Source of the DNA: Bryobacteraceae bacterium
Lineage (GTDB): Bacteria > Acidobacteriota > Terriglobia > Bryobacterales > Bryobacteraceae
Length of the DNA stretch: 16,867 nucleotides
Direction of reading: 5' to 3'
NCBI GenBank assembly: GCA_025350445.1
Contig: JANXXV010000949.1
Coordinates: 1-16,867 of the forward strand
Shown here in pieces: positions 1 to 7,345 of the stretch. Position 1 is the stretch's first letter; every line of letters starts with the position of its first letter. Made by a program: the position numbers and the translations under genes. The notes beneath the pieces were generated by a model, which searched no databases, was not told where the DNA came from, and saw nothing but the letters and a program-made list of their open reading frames with translations.

Positions 1-834
1 CACCGATCCGTTGTCAACCGCATTCCGCTGTGCGTCGAGGGTGAAAGAAGTCCGCTTGTTTATAGGTCCGCTCATGCCGCCCTCGAACTCGTTCAGCAAC
101 AATGGCGCCTTCACCGCCGAATAAGGGTTTCGCGTATTCCAACGGTCCGTTCCCAGGTTGTAATCCACCGTGCCGCGGTACTTACTGGCCCCCGGCTTGG
201 TGAAGATCTCGATGCGCCCGTAACCGAGCTTGTCGTACTCCGGCGAGAAAGGGTCCTGATTGATTCGAATTTCACGAATGGCTTCCTTTGGCGGAATCTC
301 TCCTCCACTGAATCCATCTATGTAAATAGATCCGCCGTTCGGCCCGGCTGAAGGCCCGGCAAGCGCCTGCAAGTCCGCCTGCAGATCGTCCGGATTGTCG
401 GACAGCGCCTGCAAGTCTTCGCCGCGAAGCACAAGCGCGCTCGCATTGCTTTGCGCCTCCACCCCTATCGTTGGCTCAACAGTGTCCCGCACAGTTAACT
501 GTTTCGTGGTGACGGAGATCTTTACAAGAAGATCCACTTCCTGAATCCCGTCGCGCAACTCCACGGTCACTGGTTGGGCCGTCGCCATATTTTGCGACGA
601 GGCTTGGAGCGAATACTTTCCTGGCTTCAGCCCCAGGAAAGCATACGCTCCGGTGCCGCTCTCAGCTACCTTTTGCAGCGCACCGCCCGGCCCGTTTATC
701 AGGACCACCGCACCAGGAACCACCGCTCCGGAATCGTCCATCACCCGGCCGCGCAGGCCCGCGCCCGTCTGTGCGCAAAGCTCCACGCCCGTTAGAATTA
801 TTCCCAGGCAAAACCACAAACAGATCGGTTTCAT
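1..834 (-). CDS. TonB-dependent receptor with carboxypeptidase-regulatory N-terminal domain (5' part only)
   Basis: This is the N-terminal 278 codons of a gene that runs off the left edge. Reading from ATG at 834, residues 1-21 form a signal peptide ending at Ala before QTGAGLRG. Residues about 25-105 match a carboxypeptidase-regulatory-like beta-sandwich (GRVMDDSGAVVPGAVV..., then SGTGAYAFLGLKPGKYSL). Residues about 115-230 look like a TonB plug (LVLRGEDLQALSDNPDDL, then GSIYIDGFSGG and IEIFTKPGASKYRG). This architecture is typical of the large outer-membrane receptor families of Acidobacteriota, which import oligosaccharides or metal chelates; the ligand cannot be told from this part. The ATG overlaps an upstream TAA (TAATG), which suggests former translational coupling to the PepSY-like fragment upstream. 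There is no clear Shine-Dalgarno. The beta-barrel lies outside the window. Confidence 0.85.
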   Translation of the reverse strand, partial: MKPICLWFCLGIILTGVELCAQTGAGLRGRVMDDSGAVVPGAVVLINGPGGALQKVAESGTGAYAFLGLKPGKYSLQASSQNMATAQPVTVELRDGIQEVDLLVKISVTTKQLTVRDTVEPTIGVEAQSNASALVLRGEDLQALSDNPDDLQADLQALAGPSAGPNGGSIYIDGFSGGEIPPKEAIREIRINQDPFSPEYDKLGYGRIEIFTKPGASKYRGTVDYNLGTDRWNTRNPYSAVKAPLLLNEFEGGMSGPINKRTSFTLDAQRNAVDNGSV

Positions 835-983
835 TAAGTTACCAACACGCTCTCTGTTTTATTTCGACCGGCAGCGCCGGCATGATGATGCGCCTTACGC
901 CGTGCCCGATACGTCTTCCACCAGATTGCCACACCCGAGAGGAAGAGCAACACCGGCGCGATCCCCGCGGCGCACCAAGTTAC
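834..983 (-). pseudogene. 3' remnant of a PepSY-type transmembrane protein gene
   Basis: Forty-nine sense codons end in TAA at 834-836, overlapping the ATG of the TonB receptor as TAATG. The translation starts VTWCAAGIAPVLLFLSG and continues VAIWWKTYRARRK, then a His/Gly/Ala-rich tail. A hydrophobic segment reading G-x-x-P-x-L-L-F-x-S/T-G followed by WW and basic residues is the usual last membrane helix of PepSY-associated TM proteins, which often neighbour TonB receptors for iron chelates. No start codon or upstream part survives: the same frame runs directly back into the TGA (984-986) of the PEP-CTERM gene. I infer that the 5' part was lost in a rearrangement that placed the PEP-CTERM gene here. 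Alternatively this is a stop-codon readthrough extension of that gene, which I think less likely. The family call rests on recognition by eye. Confidence 0.45.
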
Positions 984-1895
984 TCAATGGGCGGAAATCT
1001 GCGTTTTTGAGCGGCGGAAGCGCGCAACCGCCAGACACGCGGCGCCTGCCATCAGCAGTTGCCAGGCGGCAGGCTCCGGGACCGTGGACGGAATCACTGT
1101 TGTCTGTGGCGCTGGGATTGTGGGAGTCGCGATTACTGCGCCTACGTCGCGCAGCGGGGTTGAAGAGAATTGCACACCAGGTGAGCTGTCGAGTGGAGTC
1201 TCAACGCCATTCAAAGCCGCCGTATACCAATTTCCTGTCGCGTGATCCTGGCCGTACAGGAACGTCTCTCTCGGATCCAGAGCGATTTGGCGAACGCCAA
1301 AGTTGCTCGATAGGATCTGAAATTGTGTCGGTTTTGGTCCGGAAATATTCACGGAAAAGAGTCCGTAGTTCGACGATCCATAGAGTACGCCATTTTTATC
1401 TATAGTAATGTCTCCGAACGAGAATGAGGTTCGCGCGGTGCCGTCGAAGTCGGCGAAGGTATCGATGTTGGCCACGACGGATAAATTGGACGTTCCGAAG
1501 TAGAATGCCGCTCTCACCAATGTGTCGGTGCCATCCTCTACATACCAATAGTCGCCTTTGTAAAGTGACGCGTTGGCGTTGAAGCCGGGTAGTTTCTCGC
1601 CGATCAGAACGCTTTGTGAGTTGCCGGCCTGGGTCCAGAAGTAGATGCTTCCGTTATCGGGATTGCGGTAGTAGAGTCTGCCGGCGGTGCTGTCCCATGC
1701 GACTCCATTGGTGAGGCCGGCGAGCCCGGTATCGAAGACCACGGTGTCGATGTACGAAGTTAAGTCCACCCGGTGGATCTTGTTGTCGTCCGATATGCCG
1801 TAAACATAGGATCCGGCAATTGCGTTTGGCGGCGCCAGTAAGAATGCGATGGTTGGAAATAGCAAAGATAGCAAACGAACGCTTAACGATTTCAT
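984..1895 (-). CDS. PEP-CTERM sorting-signal surface protein, beta-propeller-like
   Basis: A 303-residue secreted protein. Residues 1-28 are a signal peptide (hydrophobic run LLSLLFPTIAFLLAPP, cleavage near AIAG). The C-terminal 32 residues form a PEP-CTERM tripartite signal: VPEP at 272-275, a hydrophobic helix (WQLLMAGAACLAVA), then RFRRSK. Such proteins are recognised by an exosortase, moved across the outer membrane or anchored, and usually belong with exopolysaccharide production; no exosortase is in the window. The middle has YVYGISDDNKIHRVDL, NGVAWDSTAGRLYYRNPDNG and GVLYGSSNYGLFSVNI segments, which read like repeated beta-propeller (SMP-30/NHL-like) blades. The catalytic role, if any, is unknown. 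Its neighbours on the same strand are an EPS-type operon upstream and a PepSY remnant directly downstream. ATG at 1895 precedes an ideal signal peptide, though no clear RBS is seen. Confidence 0.8.
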   Translation of the reverse strand: MKSLSVRLLSLLFPTIAFLLAPPNAIAGSYVYGISDDNKIHRVDLTSYIDTVVFDTGLAGLTNGVAWDSTAGRLYYRNPDNGSIYFWTQAGNSQSVLIGEKLPGFNANASLYKGDYWYVEDGTDTLVRAAFYFGTSNLSVVANIDTFADFDGTARTSFSFGDITIDKNGVLYGSSNYGLFSVNISGPKPTQFQILSSNFGVRQIALDPRETFLYGQDHATGNWYTAALNGVETPLDSSPGVQFSSTPLRDVGAVIATPTIPAPQTTVIPSTVPEPAAWQLLMAGAACLAVARFRRSKTQISAH

Positions 1896-1963
1896 ATATA
1901 AATCGTAGGGCGCAAACTGGATATTGAACAGGTATTGAAGTTCCAGTACTGCGAGGGATTCGC

Positions 1964-4354
1964 TTAAGCCGATGGTTGGGTGTGCGGATCGCGGCGTCGG
2001 CCTTCTTCCAAGCCGGCGCCTGGATTTCGCCGCTTCATTCTGACAGCCAGCCGATAGCTCTGCTCAAGCCGGGCGGTGATAGTCCGCATGTCGCGGTTCT
2101 CCATCACGTGGTGCCTCGCCCGCATAGCCATCGCCTCCGCTTTTTCGGGGTGGTCGAAAAGGTCCATGATTTTGTTGGCGAAATCGTCTGGATCGTCGGC
2201 AAGAGCGCAGATTTCGCCGCTGCTGCCGGCGAGACCTTCGGCGCCGACGGTGGTTGAGACCACGGGAATTCCGGCGGCGAATGCTTCCAGAAGTTTCACC
2301 CGCACACCGGAACCGCTGAGGATTGGACAAATGAACACCGCGTACTCCGCCAGCGGTTTTCGCACATCTTCCACGAAGCCGTGAAGCTCAATGGCGTTGG
2401 GCAGTTCCGGGAGGGAGTGCTTTGGCGGCGGGTCCGACCCGATCACCACCAACCGCGCCCGTGGCCGCGCCTTGACCACGCGCGGCAGGACATTTCTTGT
2501 GAACCATTCCAGAGCCTCCTTGTTGGGAAGGTGCCGGAAGCTGCCCAGAAAGAGCATTGTTTCGGGCAGACGGCCCGTGGCTCGGAAATCGTAGCGCGCT
2601 GTGTCGATGCCGGCGCGCAGGCCATCATCCACGCGGCCTTTGAGTTGCGGCAGAAACGACAACAGGTGCTGCTGATTATCCCGGCTGCAAACCTGTACCC
2701 TATCGACATGAGGCAGCAGATTGAGTTCGTAGCGCAGAGCCTTCAGGTATTCGAGCCGGGCTTTCGTTCTCTTGAGCAGCCCTTTCATATTTGGAAGCTG
2801 TCTGCCTATCGACTGGAAATAGATGTCGTGCTCAAAGAGAATGGAGGGAATTTGGCGGTAGGACCCTGCATACTGGCCCATGGTCAAGTATTCCAGTTGC
2901 AGAACATCTACCCGCTTGGTGTAGATCTGGCGGTGGATCAGCCAGGCAAGATCCTGGTTGTTGAATTCGGAGATCGCATGTGGCGCTACAGACGTAAGAG
3001 TGTTCTGCGTGCCCTTCATCCGCAACAGGAATTCGGCCGATGCGCAGCGTGCCGCCAATTCTTCGTGCGCCTTGCGTTCCTGCGGATAATCGAGAAGGGC
3101 AATCAGATGAAGATCGCACAGTTTCGCCAGTTCCATCGACGTCTGGAACATGAACACACCCCCGCCGTGAACAGGAGGGCAAATCGGATAGGGCGAAACG
3201 AACAGGACGCTCAATTTCCCCGGCTCCTGGGGCAGGAGTTGAAAGCGATCACGGAAATAGCCGCCAAGCGGTCGGCGGAAGGCTTCGGTATCGGTAACTG
3301 CCGCGAGCGACCTGGCGCGCCAGCGGGAGGCGCAAGCCTGTGGCAATTGCAGAAAGGCGCGCCATAAGCCCAGAAGAGTGGCGCGTTCCCGCGAGTCGCC
3401 GAATACCACTCCCACTAGCGCTTCGCAGTAGGCGAAGAAGAAGTGTGAAATCAAACGGCGCCACTCGTGTATATTCTTCCAACAGAACAGAACGAAATTC
3501 TTCTTGAGCACCGATTGGATGTGTTCCGGCGTGAACTTCTTCCCGATGGTGCCGCGGTGTTCGTGGTAGACAACGCTGCGGGGTTCATACAGCACCGCCC
3601 ACCCGCGCTTCCACGCCATGTAGCCCAGATCGGTGTCCTCCAAATAGAATGGCGCAAGCAGGCGGTCAAAGGCGCCAAGTTCCAGAAATTTGTCGCGATC
3701 GAAGGCGCAGGATCCTCCTCCTCCGTAGAAGCACGGATAGGCGCTCGTTATCTTTTCATCGATTCGATGGCGTACGCGCAAGCGGCCGTTTTCCCACCAA
3801 CCTTGCGTGAGTCCGGTTTCTTCCCGCGTTTTGGTTGGATCGCTGAAGAATATCTGGCAAGAGACGGCGAAGACGTTTGGCGCCGTAAACCCTGAAAGCA
3901 ATGGCTGCAGAAAATCGGGTGCGACCCGCATGTCGCTGTTGAGCAGAACGACAATTCGGTTGCGTGCGGCTCGGAAGCCCGCGTTCGAGCCGCCGCCGAA
4001 GCCGAGATTTTCCGGCAAAGCGACAAGCGTCACCTGCGGGAAGCTCCGGCGCAGGTATTCCGCGCTGCCATCGGTGGAGCCGTTGTCCACTACTACGATT
4101 TCATTTTCCGGATTCGACGCCAGGGCCGTCACAACGGAAGGGAGATATTTTTCGAGCAGATCGCGGCCGTTCCAATTGGGAATGACAACGCTGGCGGACT
4201 CGGCGGGCGGCACGGTGGATTGCTGCAAGTGCCGCCTGCCGAACAGCGCCCACAGGCAATCGGTAACGGCGAGCGCGGCCACACTTAGCAGTATGGTGAG
4301 CGGAGACAGTATCAGCAGAGGAAGGGCGGCCAGCAGCCGGCCAAGTAAAGCCAT
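1964..4354 (-). CDS. Two-domain glycosyltransferase, GT2 fused to GT4
   Basis: A 796-residue bifunctional-looking sugar transferase. Residues 1-38 are hydrophobic (probable membrane anchor). Residues about 53-290 are a GT-A family 2 domain: SVVIPNWNGRDLL, the nucleotide-binding DNGSTDGS at 90-97, LPENLGFGGGSNAGF, the metal-binding NSD at 139-141 and the acceptor-side LEDTD at 238-242. Residues about 381-775 are a GT-B family 4 domain: VSPYPICPPVHGGGVF at its N-terminus and GSGVRVKLLEAFAAGIPVVS near 681-700, with the second glutamate of the E-x7-E motif at 690 and glycine in place of the first, as in several GT4 clades. It probably adds two sugars in succession to a lipid-linked surface glycan; donors and acceptors are unknown. 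ATG directly abuts the methyltransferase TAG (TAGATG), so translation is probably coupled. The gene is last in the operon. Confidence 0.88.
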   Translation of the reverse strand: MALLGRLLAALPLLILSPLTILLSVAALAVTDCLWALFGRRHLQQSTVPPAESASVVIPNWNGRDLLEKYLPSVVTALASNPENEIVVVDNGSTDGSAEYLRRSFPQVTLVALPENLGFGGGSNAGFRAARNRIVVLLNSDMRVAPDFLQPLLSGFTAPNVFAVSCQIFFSDPTKTREETGLTQGWWENGRLRVRHRIDEKITSAYPCFYGGGGSCAFDRDKFLELGAFDRLLAPFYLEDTDLGYMAWKRGWAVLYEPRSVVYHEHRGTIGKKFTPEHIQSVLKKNFVLFCWKNIHEWRRLISHFFFAYCEALVGVVFGDSRERATLLGLWRAFLQLPQACASRWRARSLAAVTDTEAFRRPLGGYFRDRFQLLPQEPGKLSVLFVSPYPICPPVHGGGVFMFQTSMELAKLCDLHLIALLDYPQERKAHEELAARCASAEFLLRMKGTQNTLTSVAPHAISEFNNQDLAWLIHRQIYTKRVDVLQLEYLTMGQYAGSYRQIPSILFEHDIYFQSIGRQLPNMKGLLKRTKARLEYLKALRYELNLLPHVDRVQVCSRDNQQHLLSFLPQLKGRVDDGLRAGIDTARYDFRATGRLPETMLFLGSFRHLPNKEALEWFTRNVLPRVVKARPRARLVVIGSDPPPKHSLPELPNAIELHGFVEDVRKPLAEYAVFICPILSGSGVRVKLLEAFAAGIPVVSTTVGAEGLAGSSGEICALADDPDDFANKIMDLFDHPEKAEAMAMRARHHVMENRDMRTITARLEQSYRLAVRMKRRNPGAGLEEGRRRDPHTQPSA

Positions 4355-5608
4355 CTATTGATTCCGGAACTCCGGTCCAATGCCGAGAGTGCGGCCCAGT
4401 CGAACCCATCGCGAGGCTTGCACCGCGCCCAGTTTTGCTGCAAGGGAGTCGCGTTCTTTGTCGAGTTGCAAGGCCCACGCGGTGCGGGCCTCCAGGGTGG
4501 CTTCGGTTTCGTGTAGGGCGTCTACACAATATGCAAGCTCGGTACACTTGGCGTCCAACTCCCCCGCTAGACGCAGTTCGGTGTCGATCGCCCATTGCGT
4601 GCGTTCCTGTACGTCTTTCTCCAACTCACTTACCTTCGACGCGTAGGCCGCTGCAACTTCCGCTGACGCCTTCTGGCCGGCGGCGAAATCGTCTTGCAAT
4701 TGCCGGATGCGTTCTCCCGCCGCACGGAGCTTTGCGTCCAAATCCCGCGCCCAAGTATTTCGCTGCTCAAGCTCGGCAGTCTGCTCCCGGAAGAGGCCGA
4801 GCAAGTGTTGGTGTTGCTGAACGGATTCGGCCAGCCAAGTGTCTTTCGTTTGCAGTTCCGATTCGAGCCGGCTGATGTGAATGCCGCGTTCTTTCAGAAG
4901 ATTGCCGGTGCTGGGCAGGTATACAAAGGTGGGCGAACCGGTCTGCGGACTCATGGCGCAGACGGCGATGAAGAAGTTAGAGTCCCGCGGAGAGTGCTCT
5001 TTTGCGTCCATCCTGACTTCGGCTGACCCGCGCGACCCCACTGCCTGGAGGAGAAGGCCCTCGGTGTGATCCTGCAGGAAAAACGATACGAACGGAAAGA
5101 CGGCGGTGAGAGCATCCCGGAACTCTTCGTATTCGAATTCGTGTTCGTGAAAGGGATTCGGGCCGGAGAGCTTGCGGCTCTCCGCGTAGTAAGTCTTGTT
5201 CGGAGTGGAAACGATGAACTGTCCGCCAGGGGCGAGGACGCGCTTGGCTTCTTCCAAAAGCAGTTGCCAATCCGTGAGATGTTCGATCACTTCGAAGGCG
5301 ACCACGAGGTCGATGGTATGGTCCGCAATCGGTATTGCCGTACACGAGGCCACCAGCCAGTCCAGGTTGCGGCGCGGATACTGTTTGCGCGCATAATTGA
5401 CGGCATCGCCGGCCAGGTCGATCGCGGTAACGCTACGGGCTGCGTAGCTGAGTTCGGCGGCCCCGTACCCCGCGCCGCAACCCGCATCAAGCACACGGCG
5501 GTTTCGCGACAGTCGGGATGCAAAAGCGTAGCGCGCGACGTGTTCATTCCACAGATTGGGATCCACAAGATCCGGAATGACGCGTTCGCCGGTGAATTCG
5601 GTGCCCAT
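4355..5608 (-). CDS. Class I SAM-dependent methyltransferase with C-terminal coiled coil
   Basis: With the start chosen here it is 417 residues. The N-terminus GTEFTGERVIP is the conserved beginning of a polysaccharide-cluster methyltransferase family, which is why ATG at 5608 is preferred; it lies 4 bases after the ATPase stop. An in-frame ATG at 5644 would add 12 residues and overlap the ATPase gene. Motif I (VLDAGCGAGYG, residues 39-49) binds SAM; AIDLAGDAV, LVVAFEVIEHL and RVLAPGGQFIVSTPN follow as the other Rossmann strands. From about residue 235 the chain becomes a long Gln/Glu/Leu-rich coiled coil containing four related segments with Trp at 258, 286, 339 and 378 (e.g. RNTWARDLDAKL, RTQWAIDTELRL, RTAWALQLDKER). 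It probably methylates a glycan, perhaps capping the chain exported by the neighbouring ATPase system; the coiled coil may act as a scaffold or length ruler. Function is inferred from context. Confidence 0.85.
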   Translation of the reverse strand: MGTEFTGERVIPDLVDPNLWNEHVARYAFASRLSRNRRVLDAGCGAGYGAAELSYAARSVTAIDLAGDAVNYARKQYPRRNLDWLVASCTAIPIADHTIDLVVAFEVIEHLTDWQLLLEEAKRVLAPGGQFIVSTPNKTYYAESRKLSGPNPFHEHEFEYEEFRDALTAVFPFVSFFLQDHTEGLLLQAVGSRGSAEVRMDAKEHSPRDSNFFIAVCAMSPQTGSPTFVYLPSTGNLLKERGIHISRLESELQTKDTWLAESVQQHQHLLGLFREQTAELEQRNTWARDLDAKLRAAGERIRQLQDDFAAGQKASAEVAAAYASKVSELEKDVQERTQWAIDTELRLAGELDAKCTELAYCVDALHETEATLEARTAWALQLDKERDSLAAKLGAVQASRWVRLGRTLGIGPEFRNQ

Positions 5609-5612
5609 GCTG

Positions 5613-6929
5613 CTAGGCGGCCCCGGCTTCCGAAGCGGCAGCATGCGAGGTGAGCCGCGCGTTTACTTCGATTTTGCAGGGGAAATGTAGATATCCGTAG
5701 ATCTGTGAATCGCCATGGCCCATTTGCAAGGTGATTGCGTTGTCGATCCAGTCGCACATGGTGTAGGAATGGAGGGTTCCGTTGGCGATGGCGGGGGAGA
5801 ACGAGAATGCGGCGGGATAGAGTTCCGGAAGGTTGATATGAAAGTCGACGGTTCTGGTGTCGCCGGGGTTCATGGGTTCCATATTGTACCCCTCCCTGGT
5901 GGTGTTTGTTCCAGCGAAGTCCATGCCAAGGTGATTGCGGAGCATGAAGCCCACGTTTGGTAGCGGGAGGTGATGGTTGGCCCGCACAGAGACGCGGATG
6001 ACGATTCGCGTGCCGGGTTCCAGCAGTTTCAGTTCCCGGCCGTAAGGGTCGAAAACGCCGATACCGATCACCTCAGCCTTGCCGTCGCCGTGCCGATGGT
6101 CGACATTCGGAATGCGCGTCAGGATTTCCGGAGGCTGCTCAGCGGTGGCGGTGATGTTCTTGGGCGCCGGCGCGTGGGTGTGCTCCAGATAGGCGGAATC
6201 CTTCACCGTCATCGCGGCCAGGTATTTCACGACCACTGATTCGGTATCTCCCATTTCGCGAACCCGCCCCTTGTCTAACCACAGGCACCTGTCTCCAATT
6301 GCTTTTACGTCCCCGATGGCGTGGGATACAAACAGAATAGTGACACCCCGCGCGCGCAGTTCGTGTACTTTCCTCATGCACCGCTGACGGAAATAAATGT
6401 CGCCCACCGCCAGAGCCTCGTCGACTAATAGGATCTCAGGGTCGACGTGTATGGCTACCGCGAACGCCAGCCGCACTGACATGCCGCTGGAGTAAGTCTT
6501 GACCGGCTGGTCGATGAAGGAACCGATTTCCGCGAAGGCGGCGATATCTGCGTAACGCGCGTCGATTTCTTTCGTGGTTAGTCCCAGGATGGAGGCGTTC
6601 AGGTAGACGTTGTCGCGCCCGCTAAATTCGGGATTGAATCCGGAGCCGAGTTCCAGCAGGGCGGCGACGCGGCCTTGGACCGCGACTTCTCCACTGGTGG
6701 GATGCAGAATGCCTGCCACCAACTGAAGCAGAGTACTCTTCCCGGATCCATTTTCTCCAATCACACAGAAGGTTTCCCCGCGTTCTACGGAGAACGTGAT
6801 GTCTTTCAGTGCCCAAAACTCTTTGTGAAACAATGCGCGATTGAACGTTGCCAGCTCTTTCAGACGATCGGTGGGATTCGCGTAGACCGGGTAGCATTTC
6901 GAAACAGCCCGGAAGTCGATAACACTCAC
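5613..6929 (-). CDS. ABC exporter ATPase, Wzt/RfbE-like, with C-terminal Wzt-type domain
   Basis: A 438-residue polysaccharide-export ATPase. Nucleotide-binding domain, residues about 1-240: Walker A GENGSGKST (58-66), the ELGSGFNPEFSGRDN segment typical of O-antigen/teichoic-acid exporters (93-107), signature YSSGM (146-150), Walker B ILLVDE (166-171) and H-loop His203. Residues about 255-438 form a second domain (VIGIGVFDPYGRELKLLEPG; RTVDFHINLPELYPAAFSFS) matching the Wzt C-terminal beta-sandwich, which in characterised systems binds the modified end of the glycan. The protein should power export of an undecaprenyl-linked polysaccharide through a Wzm-type permease. No permease gene precedes it, which is unusual: the gene is promoter-proximal here. 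Start is GTG at 6929 with AGGTGG six bases upstream. The downstream methyltransferase is 4 bases away, consistent with methylation of the exported chain. Confidence 0.92.
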   Translation of the reverse strand: MSVIDFRAVSKCYPVYANPTDRLKELATFNRALFHKEFWALKDITFSVERGETFCVIGENGSGKSTLLQLVAGILHPTSGEVAVQGRVAALLELGSGFNPEFSGRDNVYLNASILGLTTKEIDARYADIAAFAEIGSFIDQPVKTYSSGMSVRLAFAVAIHVDPEILLVDEALAVGDIYFRQRCMRKVHELRARGVTILFVSHAIGDVKAIGDRCLWLDKGRVREMGDTESVVVKYLAAMTVKDSAYLEHTHAPAPKNITATAEQPPEILTRIPNVDHRHGDGKAEVIGIGVFDPYGRELKLLEPGTRIVIRVSVRANHHLPLPNVGFMLRNHLGMDFAGTNTTREGYNMEPMNPGDTRTVDFHINLPELYPAAFSFSPAIANGTLHSYTMCDWIDNAITLQMGHGDSQIYGYLHFPCKIEVNARLTSHAAASEAGAA

Positions 6930-6935
6930 GGAATA

Positions 6936-6941
6936 CCACCT
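6936..6941 (-). promoter_or_regulatory. Shine-Dalgarno for the GTG start of the ABC ATPase
   Basis: On the minus strand AGGTGG (five of six match AGGAGG) stands six bases before GTG at 6927-6929. This decides the start in favour of GTG over other candidates. Confidence 0.65.
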
Positions 6942-6969
6942 AAGCTAAGAATGAGGAGCACTATTAGGA

Positions 6970-6999
6970 ACTGTAATGAAGGGGTATCCTGTATGTCAA
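6970..6999 (-). promoter_or_regulatory. Sigma-70-type promoter of the polysaccharide operon
   Basis: On the minus strand a perfect -35 TTGACA (6994-6999) is followed after 17-18 bases by TTACAGT (6970-6976), best read as -10 TACAGT at 6970-6975 (four of six). It lies about 40 bases upstream of the GTG start, giving a short 5' leader containing the Shine-Dalgarno. It would drive ATPase, methyltransferase and glycosyltransferase genes as one unit. Seen by eye, not tested. Confidence 0.5.
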
Positions 7000-7001
7000 T
7001 G

Positions 7002-7031
7002 TTTACAAGGCGTGAGCGCGGCGGGGAAAAT
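7002..7031 (+). promoter_or_regulatory. Possible promoter for the structured RNA at 7051-7188
   Basis: TTTACA (7002-7007, five of six to the -35 consensus) is 18 bases from GAAAAT (7026-7031, four of six to TATAAT). Transcription would begin near 7038-7042, about ten bases before the closing stem of the RNA fold. It is nearly back-to-back with the minus-strand operon promoter, so the two could interfere or share regulators. The -10 match is modest. Confidence 0.3.
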
Positions 7032-7050
7032 GCGGAATAAGTGAGGATAA

Positions 7051-7188
7051 GGGTAGCCGCCGGGGCCAAGAAGGATTCGATCCCCCGTAAGCCGCGGGTT
7101 CAATGGCCCGCCAGCCTGGTGCCTGATCGGAGGCAATTCATTGGCATTTGGCCGGGAGAATCGCCTTCAAGAGAGCCGGTAGCTACCC
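7051..7188 (+). ncRNA. Candidate rod-like structured RNA of unknown family (6S-like shape)
   Basis: This 138-base stretch folds back on itself almost end to end. GGGTAGC (7051-7057) pairs with GCTACCC (7182-7188). CCGG (7060-7063) pairs with CCGG (7176-7179). GAAGGATTC (7070-7078) pairs with GAATC and CTTC (7158-7168) with a two-base bulge. TCCC (7081-7084) pairs with GGGA (7154-7157). That is about 24 pairs separated only by small internal loops. The centre holds an asymmetric region with optional hairpins GCGGG/CCCGC (7092-7109) and TGCCT/AGGCA (7120-7135). A TTTT occurs 12 bases after the closing stem. A long closing rod with a central open region and apical hairpin resembles 6S RNA, but no conserved 6S sequence was recognised, so the family is open. 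A decayed mobile-element hairpin is the main alternative. Strand is assigned from the possible promoter at 7002-7031. Confidence 0.38.
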
Positions 7189-7234
7189 TGTGTGTGGCTT
7201 TTGGTGATTGAACACCTCCAATGCATTTGAGGCT

Positions 7235-7262
7235 GGAAGTAGTACTTGCTGTTTCTACTTCC
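7235..7262. repeat. Perfect 8-bp inverted repeat (hairpin)
   Basis: GGAAGTAG (7235-7242) and CTACTTCC (7255-7262) form an 8-bp stem with a 12-base loop. It lies between the rod-like RNA and the tRNA promoter. It lacks a T-run on either side, so it is not a standard terminator; it could still end transcription of the RNA or be a remnant of an element. The remainder of 6942-7345 shows no coding sequence. Confidence 0.55.
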
Positions 7263-7307
7263 TACTGAAAAGTATGAACCGATCTTAATCTGATGTCAAT
7301 GGGTAAA

Positions 7308-7336
7308 TTGACAAAAAGCGTCGCAATTACTACGCT
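7308..7336 (+). promoter_or_regulatory. Promoter of the CAU tRNA
   Basis: A perfect -35 TTGACA (7308-7313) is separated by 17 bases from TACGCT (7331-7336, three of six to TATAAT). The tRNA begins 10 bases after the -10, matching the very short leaders usual for tRNA genes. Confidence 0.6.
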
Positions 7337-7345
7337 GGTAGATGC

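Noticed and set aside
653..1405. 250-residue plus-strand open frame
   Set aside because: It runs antisense across the TonB receptor start, the PepSY remnant and the PEP-CTERM gene. Composition is Arg/Pro/Ser-rich without domains, as expected for a shadow frame in GC-rich DNA.
2381..3367. 328-residue plus-strand open frame antisense to the glycosyltransferase
   Set aside because: No recognisable motif. The opposite strand encodes an unmistakable two-domain glycosyltransferase across the whole interval.
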